Assembly (NCBI RefSeq): GCF_022763245.1
Contig: NZ_JALEGV010000037.1
Location: forward strand, 62,001-126,000
From: Oricola sp.
Lineage (GTDB): Bacteria; Pseudomonadota; Alphaproteobacteria; Rhizobiales; Rhizobiaceae
DNA: 64,000 bases
Direction of reading: 5' to 3'
The notes beneath the pieces were generated by a model. It was not told the DNA's origin and did not search any database. It worked only from the letters and a program-made list of their open reading frames with translations. This document shows positions 27,242-36,508 of the stretch, one piece after another. Each line of letters begins with the position of its first letter. Positions within the stretch are counted from its first letter, which is position 1. The position numbers and the translations under genes are program-made.

Positions 27242-28864
27242 TCAGCGCGGCTCGCTGTGCAGGCCCTTCAGGATCGCGAAGCAGGCGAGCAGCAGCACGA
27301 TGGTGAAGGGAAAGCCCGTCGATACCGCCATCGCCTGTAGCGCGCCGAGCCCGCCGCCGAGCAGGAGCGCGATGGCGACCAGTCCCTCGAAGCTCGCCCA
27401 GAACACGCGCTGGGGCACGGGGGCGTCCACCTTGCCGCCGGCGGTGATCGTGTCGATCACCAGCGAGCCGGAATCCGACGAGGTGACGAAGAACACGATC
27501 ACCAGCACGATCGCGATGAAGGAGGTGATGGTCTGCAGCGGCAGGGCCTCGAGCATCGCGAACAGCTTCAGTTCCAGCGGCGCGTCGGCGACCGCCTGGT
27601 AGCCGTCATTGACGATCTGGCTGATCGCCGTGCCGCCGAAGGTCGTCATCCAGAAGACCGACACGACCGATGGGATGATCAGCACGCAGATGATGAATTC
27701 ACGCACCGTGCGGCCGCGTGACACCCGCGCGATGAACATGCCGACGAAGGGCGACCAGGAAATCCACCAGGCCCAGTAGAAGGACGTCCAGCCCTGGCGG
27801 AAATTGTCGTCCGCGCGCCCGAACGGATTGGAGAGTTCGGGCAGGTAGCGGGCATATTCCCACAGATTGGTGAAGAAGCCGGTGATGATCGCCAGCGTCG
27901 GACCGACGATGAGCACGAAGGCGAGAAGCAGCGCCGCGAGCACCATGTTGATCTCGGACAGGCGCTTGACGCCCGCATCGAGGCCCGCAACGACCGACAG
28001 CAGCGCCACGCCGGTGATCGCCACGATCAGCACCACCTTGGAGACGTCACTGACCGGTATGCCGAAAATGTGGTTCAGGCCGGCATTGGCCTGTTCGGCG
28101 CCGAAGCCGAGCGACGTGGCGAGTCCGAACAGCGTGGCGAAGACCGCCAGCGTGTCGATGATGTGGCCGGTCCAGCCCCAGACGCGCTCGCCGAAGATCG
28201 GATAGAAGACCGAGCGCATGGTGAGCGGCAGGCCCTTGTTGTAGGAAAACAGGGCGAGCGCCAGCGCCACGACGGCATAAATCGCCCAAGGATGCAGGCC
28301 CCAGTGGAAGATCGTCGCCGCCATGCCGAGATGGCGCGCTTCCGTCTCGTTTCCGGGCGCGCCGGCCAGCGGAGCCCAGCTTTCCGGTGTGCCGGCGTTC
28401 TCGGCGAAGGATGACGAGAAATGCGAGATCGGCTCGGACACGCCGTAGAACATCAGGCCGATGCCCATGCCGGCGGCGAACAGCATCGCGAACCAGCCGG
28501 AATAGGAATAGTCCGGCGTGGCGTCCTTGCCGCCGATCCTGACCTTCCCGTAAGGCGAGACGATCAGGAACAGGCACAGCAGCACGAAGATGTTCGCCGA
28601 CAGGAGGAAGAACCAGTCGAAGGTGGATGTCAGCCAGACGCGCAGGTCGTTGAACATCGTGCCCGCGCCTTCCTGGAAGGCGAGCGTCACAAGCACGAAG
28701 GCGATGATGGCCAGCCCCGAGATGGCGAAGACCGGATTGTGGATGTCGAGGCCGAACGGCCCGATGCGGGTCGAGATGTTGTCCTGCCCGATCTGGTATT
28801 CCGTCTCGATGAGGTCTGCGGGGCCCTCAGGCGCCGGAATACCCTGTCCGCTGGTATCGCTCAT
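27242..28864 (-). CDS. BCCT-family betaine/carnitine/choline transporter
   Basis: A 540-residue Na+- or H+-coupled importer of quaternary ammonium compounds such as glycine betaine or choline. Twelve membrane helices fit the LeuT fold. The G-M-G-I-G stretch (AAGMGIGLMFYGVSEP) typical of Na+-coupled BetP-like members and the tryptophan-rich helix WTSFYWAWWISWSPFVGMFI (the betaine cage) are present. ATG at 28864 gives a ~45-residue hydrophilic N-terminus. The universal stress protein gene lies 52 nt upstream on the same strand, suggesting an osmotic-stress operon. Confidence 0.93.
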   Translation of the reverse strand: MSDTSGQGIPAPEGPADLIETEYQIGQDNISTRIGPFGLDIHNPVFAISGLAIIAFVLVTLAFQEGAGTMFNDLRVWLTSTFDWFFLLSANIFVLLCLFLIVSPYGKVRIGGKDATPDYSYSGWFAMLFAAGMGIGLMFYGVSEPISHFSSSFAENAGTPESWAPLAGAPGNETEARHLGMAATIFHWGLHPWAIYAVVALALALFSYNKGLPLTMRSVFYPIFGERVWGWTGHIIDTLAVFATLFGLATSLGFGAEQANAGLNHIFGIPVSDVSKVVLIVAITGVALLSVVAGLDAGVKRLSEINMVLAALLLAFVLIVGPTLAIITGFFTNLWEYARYLPELSNPFGRADDNFRQGWTSFYWAWWISWSPFVGMFIARVSRGRTVREFIICVLIIPSVVSVFWMTTFGGTAISQIVNDGYQAVADAPLELKLFAMLEALPLQTITSFIAIVLVIVFFVTSSDSGSLVIDTITAGGKVDAPVPQRVFWASFEGLVAIALLLGGGLGALQAMAVSTGFPFTIVLLLACFAILKGLHSEPR

Positions 28865-28916
28865 GGCGTTCTCCCGTTTTTTCTGTGTTCTGGACGCGTG
28901 AAGCCGGCTGGCCGGG

Positions 28917-29333
28917 CTAGCCGCGCACGAGGAAGACGGAGGCGTCGGTGTGGGTGGCCACCCGGCCGCCGTTCGACGGCCAGAAATGGTCGGCGACATT
29001 GGGAATGTGCGTCGCCATGACGACGAGATCGGATGCGGTCTCGTGCACCGTCTTCACCAGCGCGTCGTCGAGGTCGACCGCCGGATCGTGGGTGACGACC
29101 ATGCGCGCGTCGGTCTGGATGCCGTGCGTCTCGCCCTGTGCGGCGGCGAAGGCCTTCAGCTTCTGTTCGTATTCGCCCGGATTGTGCCCGAGCGGGCCGG
29201 GCGTCGCCGCCGTCACGCCGACATAGGTCACAGGCGCGCCATAGAGTTTTGCTAGATTTGCCGCCGTGTCGAGAGCAAGCGCCAGCTTGTCGGCATGCGC
29301 CAGGTCCACGGGAACCATGATTTTCCGGTACAT
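28917..29333 (-). CDS. Universal stress protein (UspA) family
   Basis: A 138-residue UspA-fold nucleotide-binding protein: MYRKIMVPVDLAHADKLALA at the N-terminus, VMATHIPNVADHFWPSNGG near the end, then a SVFLVRG final strand. The G-x2-G-x9-G-(S/T) ATP motif is only partly kept (STNGG-like region altered), so ATP binding is uncertain. It is co-oriented with and just upstream of the BCCT transporter. USPs linked to osmolyte transporters (for example TeaD with TeaABC) modulate uptake, and a similar role is possible here. Confidence 0.9.
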   Translation of the reverse strand: MYRKIMVPVDLAHADKLALALDTAANLAKLYGAPVTYVGVTAATPGPLGHNPGEYEQKLKAFAAAQGETHGIQTDARMVVTHDPAVDLDDALVKTVHETASDLVVMATHIPNVADHFWPSNGGRVATHTDASVFLVRG

Positions 29334-29557
29334 TGGCTCTCCCCCGTCTGCTGTTCGGCCTGGTCGAGCCGGGCCATTGTCGTACCGTCATCAGGCTGAC
29401 GGGCATGCCCGGCGACCGCTGTTCCCAGAACGATGCAGGACGTCCCGATAACGACGCAACGGCTCGGCGTTCGGCGGCGAGAATGCAATGAACGGGGGTG
29501 GAGCGGCTGGGGGGCCTGTGCAGGTCTTCACGCGCGCGGACAGCGAATCCGCGCTGC

Positions 29558-31027
29558 TTATCCCCTGATTTTCAGCAGCAATTGGCCGTTCTGCGTCTCC
29601 TTGAGGACGCAGACCTGGCCTTGCTGGTCGCTGCAGTCGTTCATGTCCGGGGTTTCGACCAGCAATTCGCAATAGCCGAGGTCGAGGGCCGCCTGCGTGC
29701 AGATATAGACGTTCGCAACGCCGAGTTCCATGAGGGCGGGGGCCAGCCGCAGCGGCAGGGACAGGGGTTCGATTTGCGGCGGCCAGTCAGGCGCGACGCG
29801 GTTGACGACGGCCTCGAAGGCATCGAAGTCGCGGACATCGACGAAGGCCGCCGTGTATGCGTTCCCCGGTTTCGGCATGGCCTGCCGGAACACCTCGAGC
29901 CGGGCCTGGGTTTGCAGGCGGAACCAGTGGGTGATCTCGTAGTCGGACAAGAGGGAAGGGATGCCGATCGTGAGCGCCGCCGCCACGACCACCAGCCGCT
30001 TCGGCGCGATGCAGGCGAGCGACAGGAACATGACGGCCCCGCCGACATAGAGCGGCCACACGGTGCGCAGCTGGACGATGATCCCGATCGGCAGCGTCAG
30101 GACGTAATGGGCGATCCCGATCGCCGCGCCCGTCAGGCAGACAAGGCCGAGGGCGAGCAGGCTGCGCGGCGTCGCGCCTGGTCGGAGGAAGGCGGCGAAG
30201 ATGGCGACGAAGGCCGCCAGCGCCAGCCAGCCGGCGGGAAAGAGAGACCGGATATGGCCGTCCAGGAAGTCCACGTTGCGGTCGATGTTCTCCATCAGCG
30301 CCGGCAGCGAATCGGCCTTGTGCGGCTGCCGCCAGTCGTGGATCTGCATCACGTCGCCGCTGAGCAGGTAGACGATCGCCTGCGACACCGCATAGGCCAG
30401 GACGAAGGCGAGCGCCCAATAGGCCAGGATCTTCAGGGTCCAGACCAACCGGTCGCGCCAGCTGCCCGAGACCATCCGGTCGACATAGAGAAGCGGCAGC
30501 ACGTAGACGAAGGACTGGATGACGGCGAAGCTCAGGATCGAGGCGATCGTCAACGTCGCCAGCGCGCCGACCCTGCGGCTGAGCCAGTACGCGAACAGCA
30601 GAACGATGGCGCCGGGCAAGGTGATCGCCGGCCAGTGCAACTGCGCGATGAAGCCGGTCGACGCACTGAGGACCATCGCGATCGCGGCGGCCTCGGACCG
30701 GTCGAAGCCGAGCTGTCTTGCGATCAGGTGAAAGAACAGCCCCGTCAGGCCGAAACAGAGCGCCCAGGCAACGAAGGGCGGCACGAGTTTCAACAGCGGG
30801 AAGAGCAGGTAGAGCACCCACCGGCTGTCATAGATGAGCCCGTTTTCAAAGGAGCTTACGTAGCGGATGGCGTCGTGGCGCCAGAAGCCGTAGCGCATGG
30901 CTTCGAACGCGACTGCCGCGAGCAGGCCGGCCATGACGACCAGCACCACGGGCAGCGCAACGCGGTTCGCCGCGCCTGCCAGCCGCTGGGCCAAGCCGGT
31001 GTCGCCGACCGTGCGGGAAGCGCTCAT
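29558..31027 (-). CDS. Membrane glucosyltransferase, GtrII-like (serotype-conversion type)
   Basis: A 489-residue protein with about ten membrane helices and a ~130-residue C-terminal soluble part. It is the third gene of a gtrB-gtrA-X cassette; in such cassettes the third protein transfers the undecaprenyl-phosphate-linked glucose to O-antigen or another surface glycan in the periplasm. The first loop carries acidic and basic residues (FWRHDAIRYVSSFENG) as expected for a GT-C type active site. It starts 1 nt after gtrA. Sequence resemblance to GtrII is modest; context carries the call. Confidence 0.72.
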   Translation of the reverse strand: MSASRTVGDTGLAQRLAGAANRVALPVVLVVMAGLLAAVAFEAMRYGFWRHDAIRYVSSFENGLIYDSRWVLYLLFPLLKLVPPFVAWALCFGLTGLFFHLIARQLGFDRSEAAAIAMVLSASTGFIAQLHWPAITLPGAIVLLFAYWLSRRVGALATLTIASILSFAVIQSFVYVLPLLYVDRMVSGSWRDRLVWTLKILAYWALAFVLAYAVSQAIVYLLSGDVMQIHDWRQPHKADSLPALMENIDRNVDFLDGHIRSLFPAGWLALAAFVAIFAAFLRPGATPRSLLALGLVCLTGAAIGIAHYVLTLPIGIIVQLRTVWPLYVGGAVMFLSLACIAPKRLVVVAAALTIGIPSLLSDYEITHWFRLQTQARLEVFRQAMPKPGNAYTAAFVDVRDFDAFEAVVNRVAPDWPPQIEPLSLPLRLAPALMELGVANVYICTQAALDLGYCELLVETPDMNDCSDQQGQVCVLKETQNGQLLLKIRG

Positions 31028-31028
31028 C

Positions 31029-31424
31029 TCAGGGTTTTCCTGCGGATGCGGCCGTGAACACGAAGGCCCTCGACGCGAGGTAGAAGGTTGCCGTGTAGAC
31101 GACCATCGACACGATCTGCGCCGCCGTGGGCTGCCAGTCGAAAAGGTGCAGGAGCACCGAGAAGACGACGAGGTTTGCCGCGTAGGCGACCGCGAAGGCG
31201 CCGATGAAGCGGATGAAGGCGCGCCCCGACAGGCGGTCCTGGCCGAAGGTGAACCGGCTGTTCAGCACATAGGAAAGCGACACGCCGACGACGTAGCTGG
31301 CGGCATTGGCGGCGGTCGGATCGATCGCGAGGAGCCTCACCAGCGCCTCGAACACGGCCAGGCCCACGGCGGTGTTCGCCACACCGACGGCGGCGAAGCG
31401 GAGGACGCGGGCGAACTCGTTCAT
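31029..31424 (-). CDS. gtrA: GtrA-family membrane protein (glucosyl-lipid flippase)
   Basis: A 131-residue protein with four membrane helices, typical GtrA/DPMS1 size. The N-terminal FARVLRFAAVGVANTAVGLA and the SYVLNSRFTFG segment are family signatures. It is thought to flip undecaprenyl-phosphate-glucose across the inner membrane. ATG at 31424 overlaps the gtrB stop by 4 nt (ATGA), showing tight coupling. Confidence 0.92.
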   Translation of the reverse strand: MNEFARVLRFAAVGVANTAVGLAVFEALVRLLAIDPTAANAASYVVGVSLSYVLNSRFTFGQDRLSGRAFIRFIGAFAVAYAANLVVFSVLLHLFDWQPTAAQIVSMVVYTATFYLASRAFVFTAASAGKP

Positions 31425-32428
31425 GTTTGCGACCCTGCGGAGCGCACATCCTCCGGCGCGACCGGGCCGGCATATCCGTTCGTGTCGGTGACGTCGCCGC
31501 TCACGATCTCGTCGATGAAATAGAGCGGCCGCCTTTTGCTTTCGGCGACGACCCGACCGAGATAGGCGCCCAGAATGCCGAGCACGAAGAGCTGGATCGC
31601 GCCGAGCAGGAGGACGACGACCATCAGGCTGGTCCAGCCGGAGACGGTGTTGGTCTCGTACCAGCTGTAGAGCGCATAGAGGATGCCGGCGAAGGCCAGC
31701 AGCGAGAACATGATGCCGAGATGCGACGCGATGCGAAGCGGCTGTGTGGAGAAACCCGTGATGGCGTCGAATGCAAGCCGGACCATCTTCGTCACCGGAT
31801 ATTTGGTCTCGCCGGCGAAGCGCGGATCGCGGTCGTAATCGAGCGGAACCTGGGTCAGGCCGATCCATGTGACCATGCCACGCACGAAACGGTGCCGTTC
31901 CGGCATGTGCCGCAGCATGTTCAGGGCCTTCCGGCTCATCAGCCTGAAGTCGCCCGCGTCCGCCGGGATCTCGATTTCGACGAGACGGTTCAAGAGCCGG
32001 TAGAAGGCCGACGCCGTGACGCGCTTGAAACCGCTTTCGCTGCTTCGCGAGCGCCGGCGGCCATAGACGACCTGCGCGCCCGCATCCATCAGGCGCATCA
32101 TGTCCGGAAGCAGTTCCGGCGGGTCCTGCAGATCCGCGTCGAGAATGAGAACCCGCTCGCCGCGGCAGATGTCGAGACCGGCGCTGAGCGCAAGCTGGTG
32201 GCCGTGATTGCGCGAGAGGCGGACGAGGACGACGCGCGGATCCGTTCCGGCGATGCGCCTGAGCACCGACCAGCTCTCGTCGGTGGACCCGTCGTCGACG
32301 ATGACGATCTCATGGCCCGAAGCGCAGTCTTCGCAGACGCGCGACACCCGTCGATGCAGTTCCTCGATCGAGCCTGCCTCGTTGAAGCAGGGGACGACCA
32401 CTGAAATCTGGAGACGATCGCGTTCCAC
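31421..32428 (-). CDS. gtrB: Bactoprenol glucosyltransferase (GT2, GtrB-like)
   Basis: A 335-residue family-2 glycosyltransferase with two C-terminal membrane helices. It loads glucose (or another sugar) onto undecaprenyl phosphate at the cytoplasmic face. The N-terminal SVVVPCFNE, the D-D-G motif in IVIVDDGSTDES, LDADLQDPPEL (the D-x-D-like motif) and GDFRLMSRKAL are all visible. GTG at 32428 is the best start, ahead of VERDRLQISVVVP. It is the first gene of the cassette; an upstream open extension lacks family similarity. Confidence 0.92.
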   Translation of the reverse strand: MERDRLQISVVVPCFNEAGSIEELHRRVSRVCEDCASGHEIVIVDDGSTDESWSVLRRIAGTDPRVVLVRLSRNHGHQLALSAGLDICRGERVLILDADLQDPPELLPDMMRLMDAGAQVVYGRRRSRSSESGFKRVTASAFYRLLNRLVEIEIPADAGDFRLMSRKALNMLRHMPERHRFVRGMVTWIGLTQVPLDYDRDPRFAGETKYPVTKMVRLAFDAITGFSTQPLRIASHLGIMFSLLAFAGILYALYSWYETNTVSGWTSLMVVVLLLGAIQLFVLGILGAYLGRVVAESKRRPLYFIDEIVSGDVTDTNGYAGPVAPEDVRSAGSQT

Positions 32429-32605
32429 GAGGTTCTCTTCGCCACGTCCTTCTGGAGAAACCCTTGCGCCGTTGGGGCAGGCCTGTCCGGCATAAGATCT
32501 GGCGGGGCGGAGAACAAGGGCAATCGTCGGAACAACTGCCGCAGGCCGCATGGCGCGGAGCGGAGGCGAAGGCCGATCAGCCTACGGTCGATAAATCGAC
32601 GGCAT

Positions 32606-32621
32606 TGTGAAACGCATGACA
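32606..32621. promoter_or_regulatory. Crp/Fnr-geometry dyad upstream of the FGE gene
   Basis: TGTGA-N6-TGACA, matching 9 of 10 positions of the TGTCA-N6-TGACA consensus seen at this locus. Centred 57 nt before the FGE start; it lies in the 242-bp divergent region between gtrB and FGE. Confidence 0.55.
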
Positions 32622-32670
32622 ATCTCCGCCGCCGTGGCGTTGAACAATTTTCACCTGCCATGAGCGGAAC

Positions 32671-33687
32671 ATGGCGACCAAAGAGGATGTCTCGAAACAT
32701 GGCGGTTGGCGGATCATGACCGTGGACGTGCAGGGCGGCGAAGCGCCCGTGAAGGGCTGCTGTGTCGCCGCCGGTGAGCGCAAAGAGGCCGTTGCCACGA
32801 CCCTTGAACCGGGCGCTTCGCGCGCGCTGCGCGACGCGCTCGCCGCATCGATGATGCCTGTTCCGGGCGGGTTCTTCGACATGGGCGCGCGCAAACCGCG
32901 ATACCCCACCGATTTCGAGGGGCCGCGCCGAAAGGTCTTCGTTTCGCCTTTCCGTATCGCCCGCACCTCGGTGACGAACGCCATGTTCGCGCGGTTCGTC
33001 GAAGAAAGCGGGTATCGCACGATCGCCGAGACCGAGGGCTGGTCCTACGTCTTCCATTTGTTTCTCGATCGGCCCGCCGATTTCCCGCATTCGCCACCGG
33101 GAACGCCGTGGTGGCGGCAGGTGCATGGGGCAGATTGGTCGGCGCCGGAAGGGCCCGGTTCCAGCATCGAGGGGCGCGAAAACCATCCTGTGGTGCATGT
33201 CACCTGGTTCGATGCCGTCGCGTTTTGCAGTTTCACCGGATTGCGCCTGCCGACGGAGGCCGAGTGGGAGAAGGCCGCGCGCGGCGGCCTGGCGCACAAG
33301 AAGTTCCCGTGGGGCAATGAGCTGGAACCCGCAGGCGGCCATCGGCACAATGTCTGGCAGGGCGCATTTCCAGATTTGAACACGCGCGAAGACGGTTTCG
33401 CGGGGACATGTCCCGCTGACGCCTTTCCGCCCAACGGCTACGGCCTGCACAACATGACGGGCAATGTCTGGGAATGGTGTTGGGACCGGTTCGGACAGGC
33501 GCCGGAAAGCCGCCTGCCGCTTCGAGATCCCAAAGGCCCCGATACCGGCGAGGAAAGGGTTCTCAAGGGAGGGTCGCATCTCTGCCACGCCTCCTATTGC
33601 GAGCGCTATCACGTGCATTCGCGCATCCGCAACACGCCCGACAGTTCGACCGGGCATACGGGCTTTCGCGTCGTGGCAGACGCCTGA
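32671..33687 (+). CDS. Formylglycine-generating enzyme (sulfatase-activating), aerobic FGE type
   Basis: Copper-dependent oxidase that converts the cysteine of the sulfatase C-x-P-x-R motif to formylglycine. It has 338 residues (an ATG at 32716 is an alternative start). The FGE-sulfatase domain fills residues ~60-335, with MGARKPRYPTDFEGP, the RLPTEAEWEKAARGG signature and NVWEW. The two catalytic cysteines, Cys305 and Cys310 (LCHASYC), keep the five-residue spacing of human Cys336/341. There is no signal peptide, so it acts in the cytoplasm. It is the only candidate activator for the three C-x-P-S-R sulfatases at 41-53 kb. Confidence 0.93.
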   Translation: MATKEDVSKHGGWRIMTVDVQGGEAPVKGCCVAAGERKEAVATTLEPGASRALRDALAASMMPVPGGFFDMGARKPRYPTDFEGPRRKVFVSPFRIARTSVTNAMFARFVEESGYRTIAETEGWSYVFHLFLDRPADFPHSPPGTPWWRQVHGADWSAPEGPGSSIEGRENHPVVHVTWFDAVAFCSFTGLRLPTEAEWEKAARGGLAHKKFPWGNELEPAGGHRHNVWQGAFPDLNTREDGFAGTCPADAFPPNGYGLHNMTGNVWEWCWDRFGQAPESRLPLRDPKGPDTGEERVLKGGSHLCHASYCERYHVHSRIRNTPDSSTGHTGFRVVADA

Positions 33688-33713
33688 GGTCGACAAATCC
33701 TGATTGGAAGACC

Positions 33714-33796
33714 GGCGCCAGTGGGTGGCGCGGCCAGGTCGGACCTTGTGAGATCCGGAAGACACTGGCGCCTTCACAAGGGTTGAAAGGCGCCAG
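33714..33796. terminator. Overlapping hairpins between convergent FGE and CaiB genes
   Basis: GGCGCCAGTG (33714-33723) pairs with CACTGGCGCC (33763-33772). The latter region as CTGGCGCCTT (33765-33774) can instead pair with AAGGCGCCAG (33787-33796). Two mutually exclusive perfect 10-bp stems in a 151-nt convergent gap suggest a bidirectional termination region. T-tracts are poor. Confidence 0.5.
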
Positions 33797-33838
33797 CCGT
33801 TTGCATTGTCGAAGGGTGAACCGGGCGTGTTCGCCAGT

Positions 33839-35056
33839 TCAGACCGAGCCTTCCGTCCCTTCGCCGACGATGCCGTCGTTCAGCGCGGATGCCAGCCGGT
33901 CGTCGTCCCAACCCAGAACCTCCGTCAGGATCGAGCGGGTGTGCTGGCCTAGAAGCGGCGGCGCGGCCGGCTCCGCCACCGGGGTGCCGGACATGACGAA
34001 CGGGCTCGCCACCGCCTGCATCTCGCCGATGACCGGGTGGGGAAGGGTCACGACCGCGCCTCGCGCCGTTGTCTCGGGGGCGCGGAACGCCTGCGAGACC
34101 GTATTGACCCTTCCGACCGGAATGCCCGCCGCGTCCATGGCCGCCATCAGGTCGGCGGATGTGCGCGAGGCGAAAGCCCGGGAGAGCGTCTCGATCAGGA
34201 CCGTTCGGTTGGCGACGCGATCCACATTCGTCGCGAAACGGGGGTCGCCGGCCAGAACGTCGTCGCTCAGCACGTCTGCGCAGAGCCTGCGGAATTGGCC
34301 GTCATTGCCGACAGCCAATGCGATCGGGTCGTCGGCGGTGTCGAACAACTGATAGGGCGCGATCGAGGGGTGCGCGTTGCCGTAGCGATGCGGCTCCGTG
34401 CCCATGTTGAGATGGCCGGACGCGACATTGGCCAGGAGGTAGAGCCCGCTATGGTGCAAGGCAATGTCGAGATACTGGCCTTCGCCCGTCTCCCGGCGCG
34501 CATAAAGGGCGGCGAGGATGGCGGATGTGGCGTTCATGCCCGTGACCAAGTCGATGAAGGCGACGCCCAGCCGCATCGGGTTGCCTTCGACCTCGCCGGT
34601 AATCGACATGAAGCCCGTTTCGGCCTGCAGAACGAAATCGTAGCCCGGCCGGCTCGCATATTCGCTGCCGCGGCCATAGCCAGAAATCGAACAATGGATG
34701 ATGCGCGGATTGACCGCCTTCAGCGACTCGTAGGTCAGCCCCAGCTTCGCGAGGCTCGACGGCCGGAAGTTCTCGACGACCACGTCGGCCTTTCGGGCGA
34801 GGTCCAGCACGATTTCGCGACCCCGCTCGCTGCCGAGATCGACCGCGATGCTCTTCTTGTTGCGGTTGGCGCTCATATAGTAGGTCGTGACGCCGTTCTT
34901 GGCCGGCGGTGCCCAACTGCGGGTGTCGTCCCCGCCGACGGGATGTTCCACCTTCCAGACCTCGGCGCCGAGATCGGCAAGCGATTGTGTCGCCCACGGC
35001 CCTGCCAGAATGCGAGACAGGTCCAGGACCTTGATGCCGTCGAGAGCGGTTGCCAT
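33839..35056 (-). CDS. CaiB/BaiF family CoA-transferase
   Basis: Class III CoA-transferase of 405 residues that moves CoA from a donor thioester (often succinyl-CoA) to an organic acid. The N-terminal GIKVLDLSRILAGPWATQ and NRNKKSIAVDL are family signatures, and the catalytic aspartate is Asp140 in the GYDFVLQAETG segment. ATG at 35056 follows AGGAGG. Within this catabolic locus it is the likely CoA-activation step for the acid made by the GMC and aldehyde dehydrogenases. Family members act on glutarate, itaconate, carnitine or mesaconate; the acceptor here is unknown. Confidence 0.92.
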   Translation of the reverse strand: MATALDGIKVLDLSRILAGPWATQSLADLGAEVWKVEHPVGGDDTRSWAPPAKNGVTTYYMSANRNKKSIAVDLGSERGREIVLDLARKADVVVENFRPSSLAKLGLTYESLKAVNPRIIHCSISGYGRGSEYASRPGYDFVLQAETGFMSITGEVEGNPMRLGVAFIDLVTGMNATSAILAALYARRETGEGQYLDIALHHSGLYLLANVASGHLNMGTEPHRYGNAHPSIAPYQLFDTADDPIALAVGNDGQFRRLCADVLSDDVLAGDPRFATNVDRVANRTVLIETLSRAFASRTSADLMAAMDAAGIPVGRVNTVSQAFRAPETTARGAVVTLPHPVIGEMQAVASPFVMSGTPVAEPAAPPLLGQHTRSILTEVLGWDDDRLASALNDGIVGEGTEGSV

Positions 35057-35084
35057 GAAGTGTCCTCCTGGTTCGATTTCAGGC

Positions 35085-35111
35085 AAAGAAAAGCCGGCGC
35101 GAAGCGCCGGC
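35085..35111 (-). terminator. Intrinsic terminator after tctC (first binding protein)
   Basis: GCCGGCGC (35093-35100) and GCGCCGGC (35104-35111) form a perfect 8-bp stem with a 3-nt loop. On the minus strand it is followed by TTTTCTTT. It lies 21 nt after the tctC stop and 36 nt before the caiB start, so most transcripts should stop here. Confidence 0.85.
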
Positions 35112-35132
35112 CTCGAATTCCGTTGTGATCGC

Positions 35133-36224
35133 TTATTTCATGTTTTCTGCGATCGCACCTTCGATCGCGGCGTGGACGTCCGGATCGCCGAACATCTCTT
35201 TCATCTGCGCCAGGTTCTTCCTGACGTCTTCCGCACCGATCGAAGCGGGCACCGGCGTGCCGGTGTCGGTCAATTGCTTGATGTAGTCGGGATCGGCGTA
35301 GCCCTTGAGGATGGCGTCGCTCCACACCGAGACATATTCCTCGGGGGTGTTCGGCGGCAGGACGAAAACGTGCTGGATCGACATGGCGACATGGATCGCC
35401 TCCCAGGCCTTGTATTCGGGCGTGTCCAGCGTCTCGGGCGAATTCTTGCGCCACAGCTCGTCGAGAACGGGAATGTCCTCGAAGCCGGCCTGGGCGACGA
35501 TCCTGCCGTCCTTGTACTCGCCCATCTGGGCAAGCGGCGTGATCTTGCCGTCGCCGAGGATCGCCTCGCGGTTCGGGCCGAAGAAGGCGTCATTGGCCTG
35601 CGACATGTCCGATTCGCCGGCACGGATGGCGGCAAGCATCTTGCCCATCGTCTGGTAGCCGCTGATGACCTGGAATTCCTTCACCCCGAGCACGTTGAAC
35701 AGCATCCGCAAACGCGCGACAACGTGGTTGTCGGGGCTGTTCGTCGAAAAGAAGATCGGCTTGTCCCAGCCCGGCAGGGTGTCGAAGGTGAGACCCGATT
35801 CCGTGGACACCTGGATGATCTGGTTGATGCTGCGGCCCGCGACATAAGGCAGGTCGCCGGTGCCTTCCGGCACTTGCTGCATGCCGAGTGCCCAGCGGAT
35901 CGCCGTACCGGAGAAATAGCCGATATGCATCCCGTCGGGCGCGACGGAATCGATCAGGTAGTCGATCGCCGCCGTGCCGCCGGCACCGGCCCGGTTGGTG
36001 ACGATGACGTTCGGTTCGCCCGGCAGATATTTGACGACATAGGGCGCCAGCATGCGAACGGCCGTGTCGGTGGCGCCGCCGGCGGTGAAGTTGACCATGA
36101 TCTCGACGGTCTGGCCTTCAAAGGTGATGTCGTCCGACATCGCAGTCTGCGCGGACGCGACGGACAATCCCGCCACTGCGCCGGCGATCGTCAGACTGCG
36201 AAACATGCGCTTGATGATCTTCAT
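35133..36224 (-). CDS. tctC: Tripartite tricarboxylate transporter binding protein (TctC/Bug family), copy 1
   Basis: Periplasmic binding protein of a TctABC importer, 363 residues, ATG 36224 after GGGAGGA. The signal peptide is SLTIAGAVAGLSVASAQTAM. The mature part has the Bug fold (GQTVEIMVNFTAGGATDTAV, VTNRAGAGG), which typically grips a carboxylate of the ligand. It is a diverged Bug protein, closely related to copy 2 at 50589 (both carry VNFxAGGxTDTAxR and YLIDSVAPxGM). It precedes a terminator and then caiB. Its TctA/TctB partners are probably those at 39147-41173. Confidence 0.9.
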   Translation of the reverse strand: MKIIKRMFRSLTIAGAVAGLSVASAQTAMSDDITFEGQTVEIMVNFTAGGATDTAVRMLAPYVVKYLPGEPNVIVTNRAGAGGTAAIDYLIDSVAPDGMHIGYFSGTAIRWALGMQQVPEGTGDLPYVAGRSINQIIQVSTESGLTFDTLPGWDKPIFFSTNSPDNHVVARLRMLFNVLGVKEFQVISGYQTMGKMLAAIRAGESDMSQANDAFFGPNREAILGDGKITPLAQMGEYKDGRIVAQAGFEDIPVLDELWRKNSPETLDTPEYKAWEAIHVAMSIQHVFVLPPNTPEEYVSVWSDAILKGYADPDYIKQLTDTGTPVPASIGAEDVRKNLAQMKEMFGDPDVHAAIEGAIAENMK

Positions 36225-36343
36225 CTCTGTTCCTCCCAAAAAAGAATGGCACCGCACGTAGCCTCGACTGTCGCGCCATCCGGCGGCGACACGCCCCGTT
36301 TGCCTCGTGCAAATTCAATCTAGGTTCGGCAGGCCGGCAGATT

Positions 36344-36359
36344 TGTCATCTCTGCGACA
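36344..36359. promoter_or_regulatory. Crp/Fnr-geometry dyad upstream of tctC copy 1
   Basis: TGTCA-N6-CGACA, 9 of 10 matches to TGTCA-N6-TGACA, flanked by T and A to give TTGTC/GACAA arms. Lies 120 nt before the tctC start. Its right arm is also part of a 12-bp palindrome CGACAATTGTCG (36355-36366). Confidence 0.6.
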
Positions 36360-36508
36360 ATTGTCGGAGGGGCAGTCAAGGTCGGCCGGAGGAGGTGTTC
36401 CGGCGGCCACGCTTGTCAGCGGACGAACGGAGTTTCGCCGGGTCGCGCAGAACTGCGAACCGCTGAGGGAGGGTGATGCCGATGAAGCGGTGAGTGGGGC
36501 CGGACCTT

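Noticed and set aside
27242..28864. BCCT transporter as the uptake system for the sulfatase locus
   Set aside because: It is separated by the gtr cassette and lies on a different operon with a stress protein; TctABC is the better candidate.
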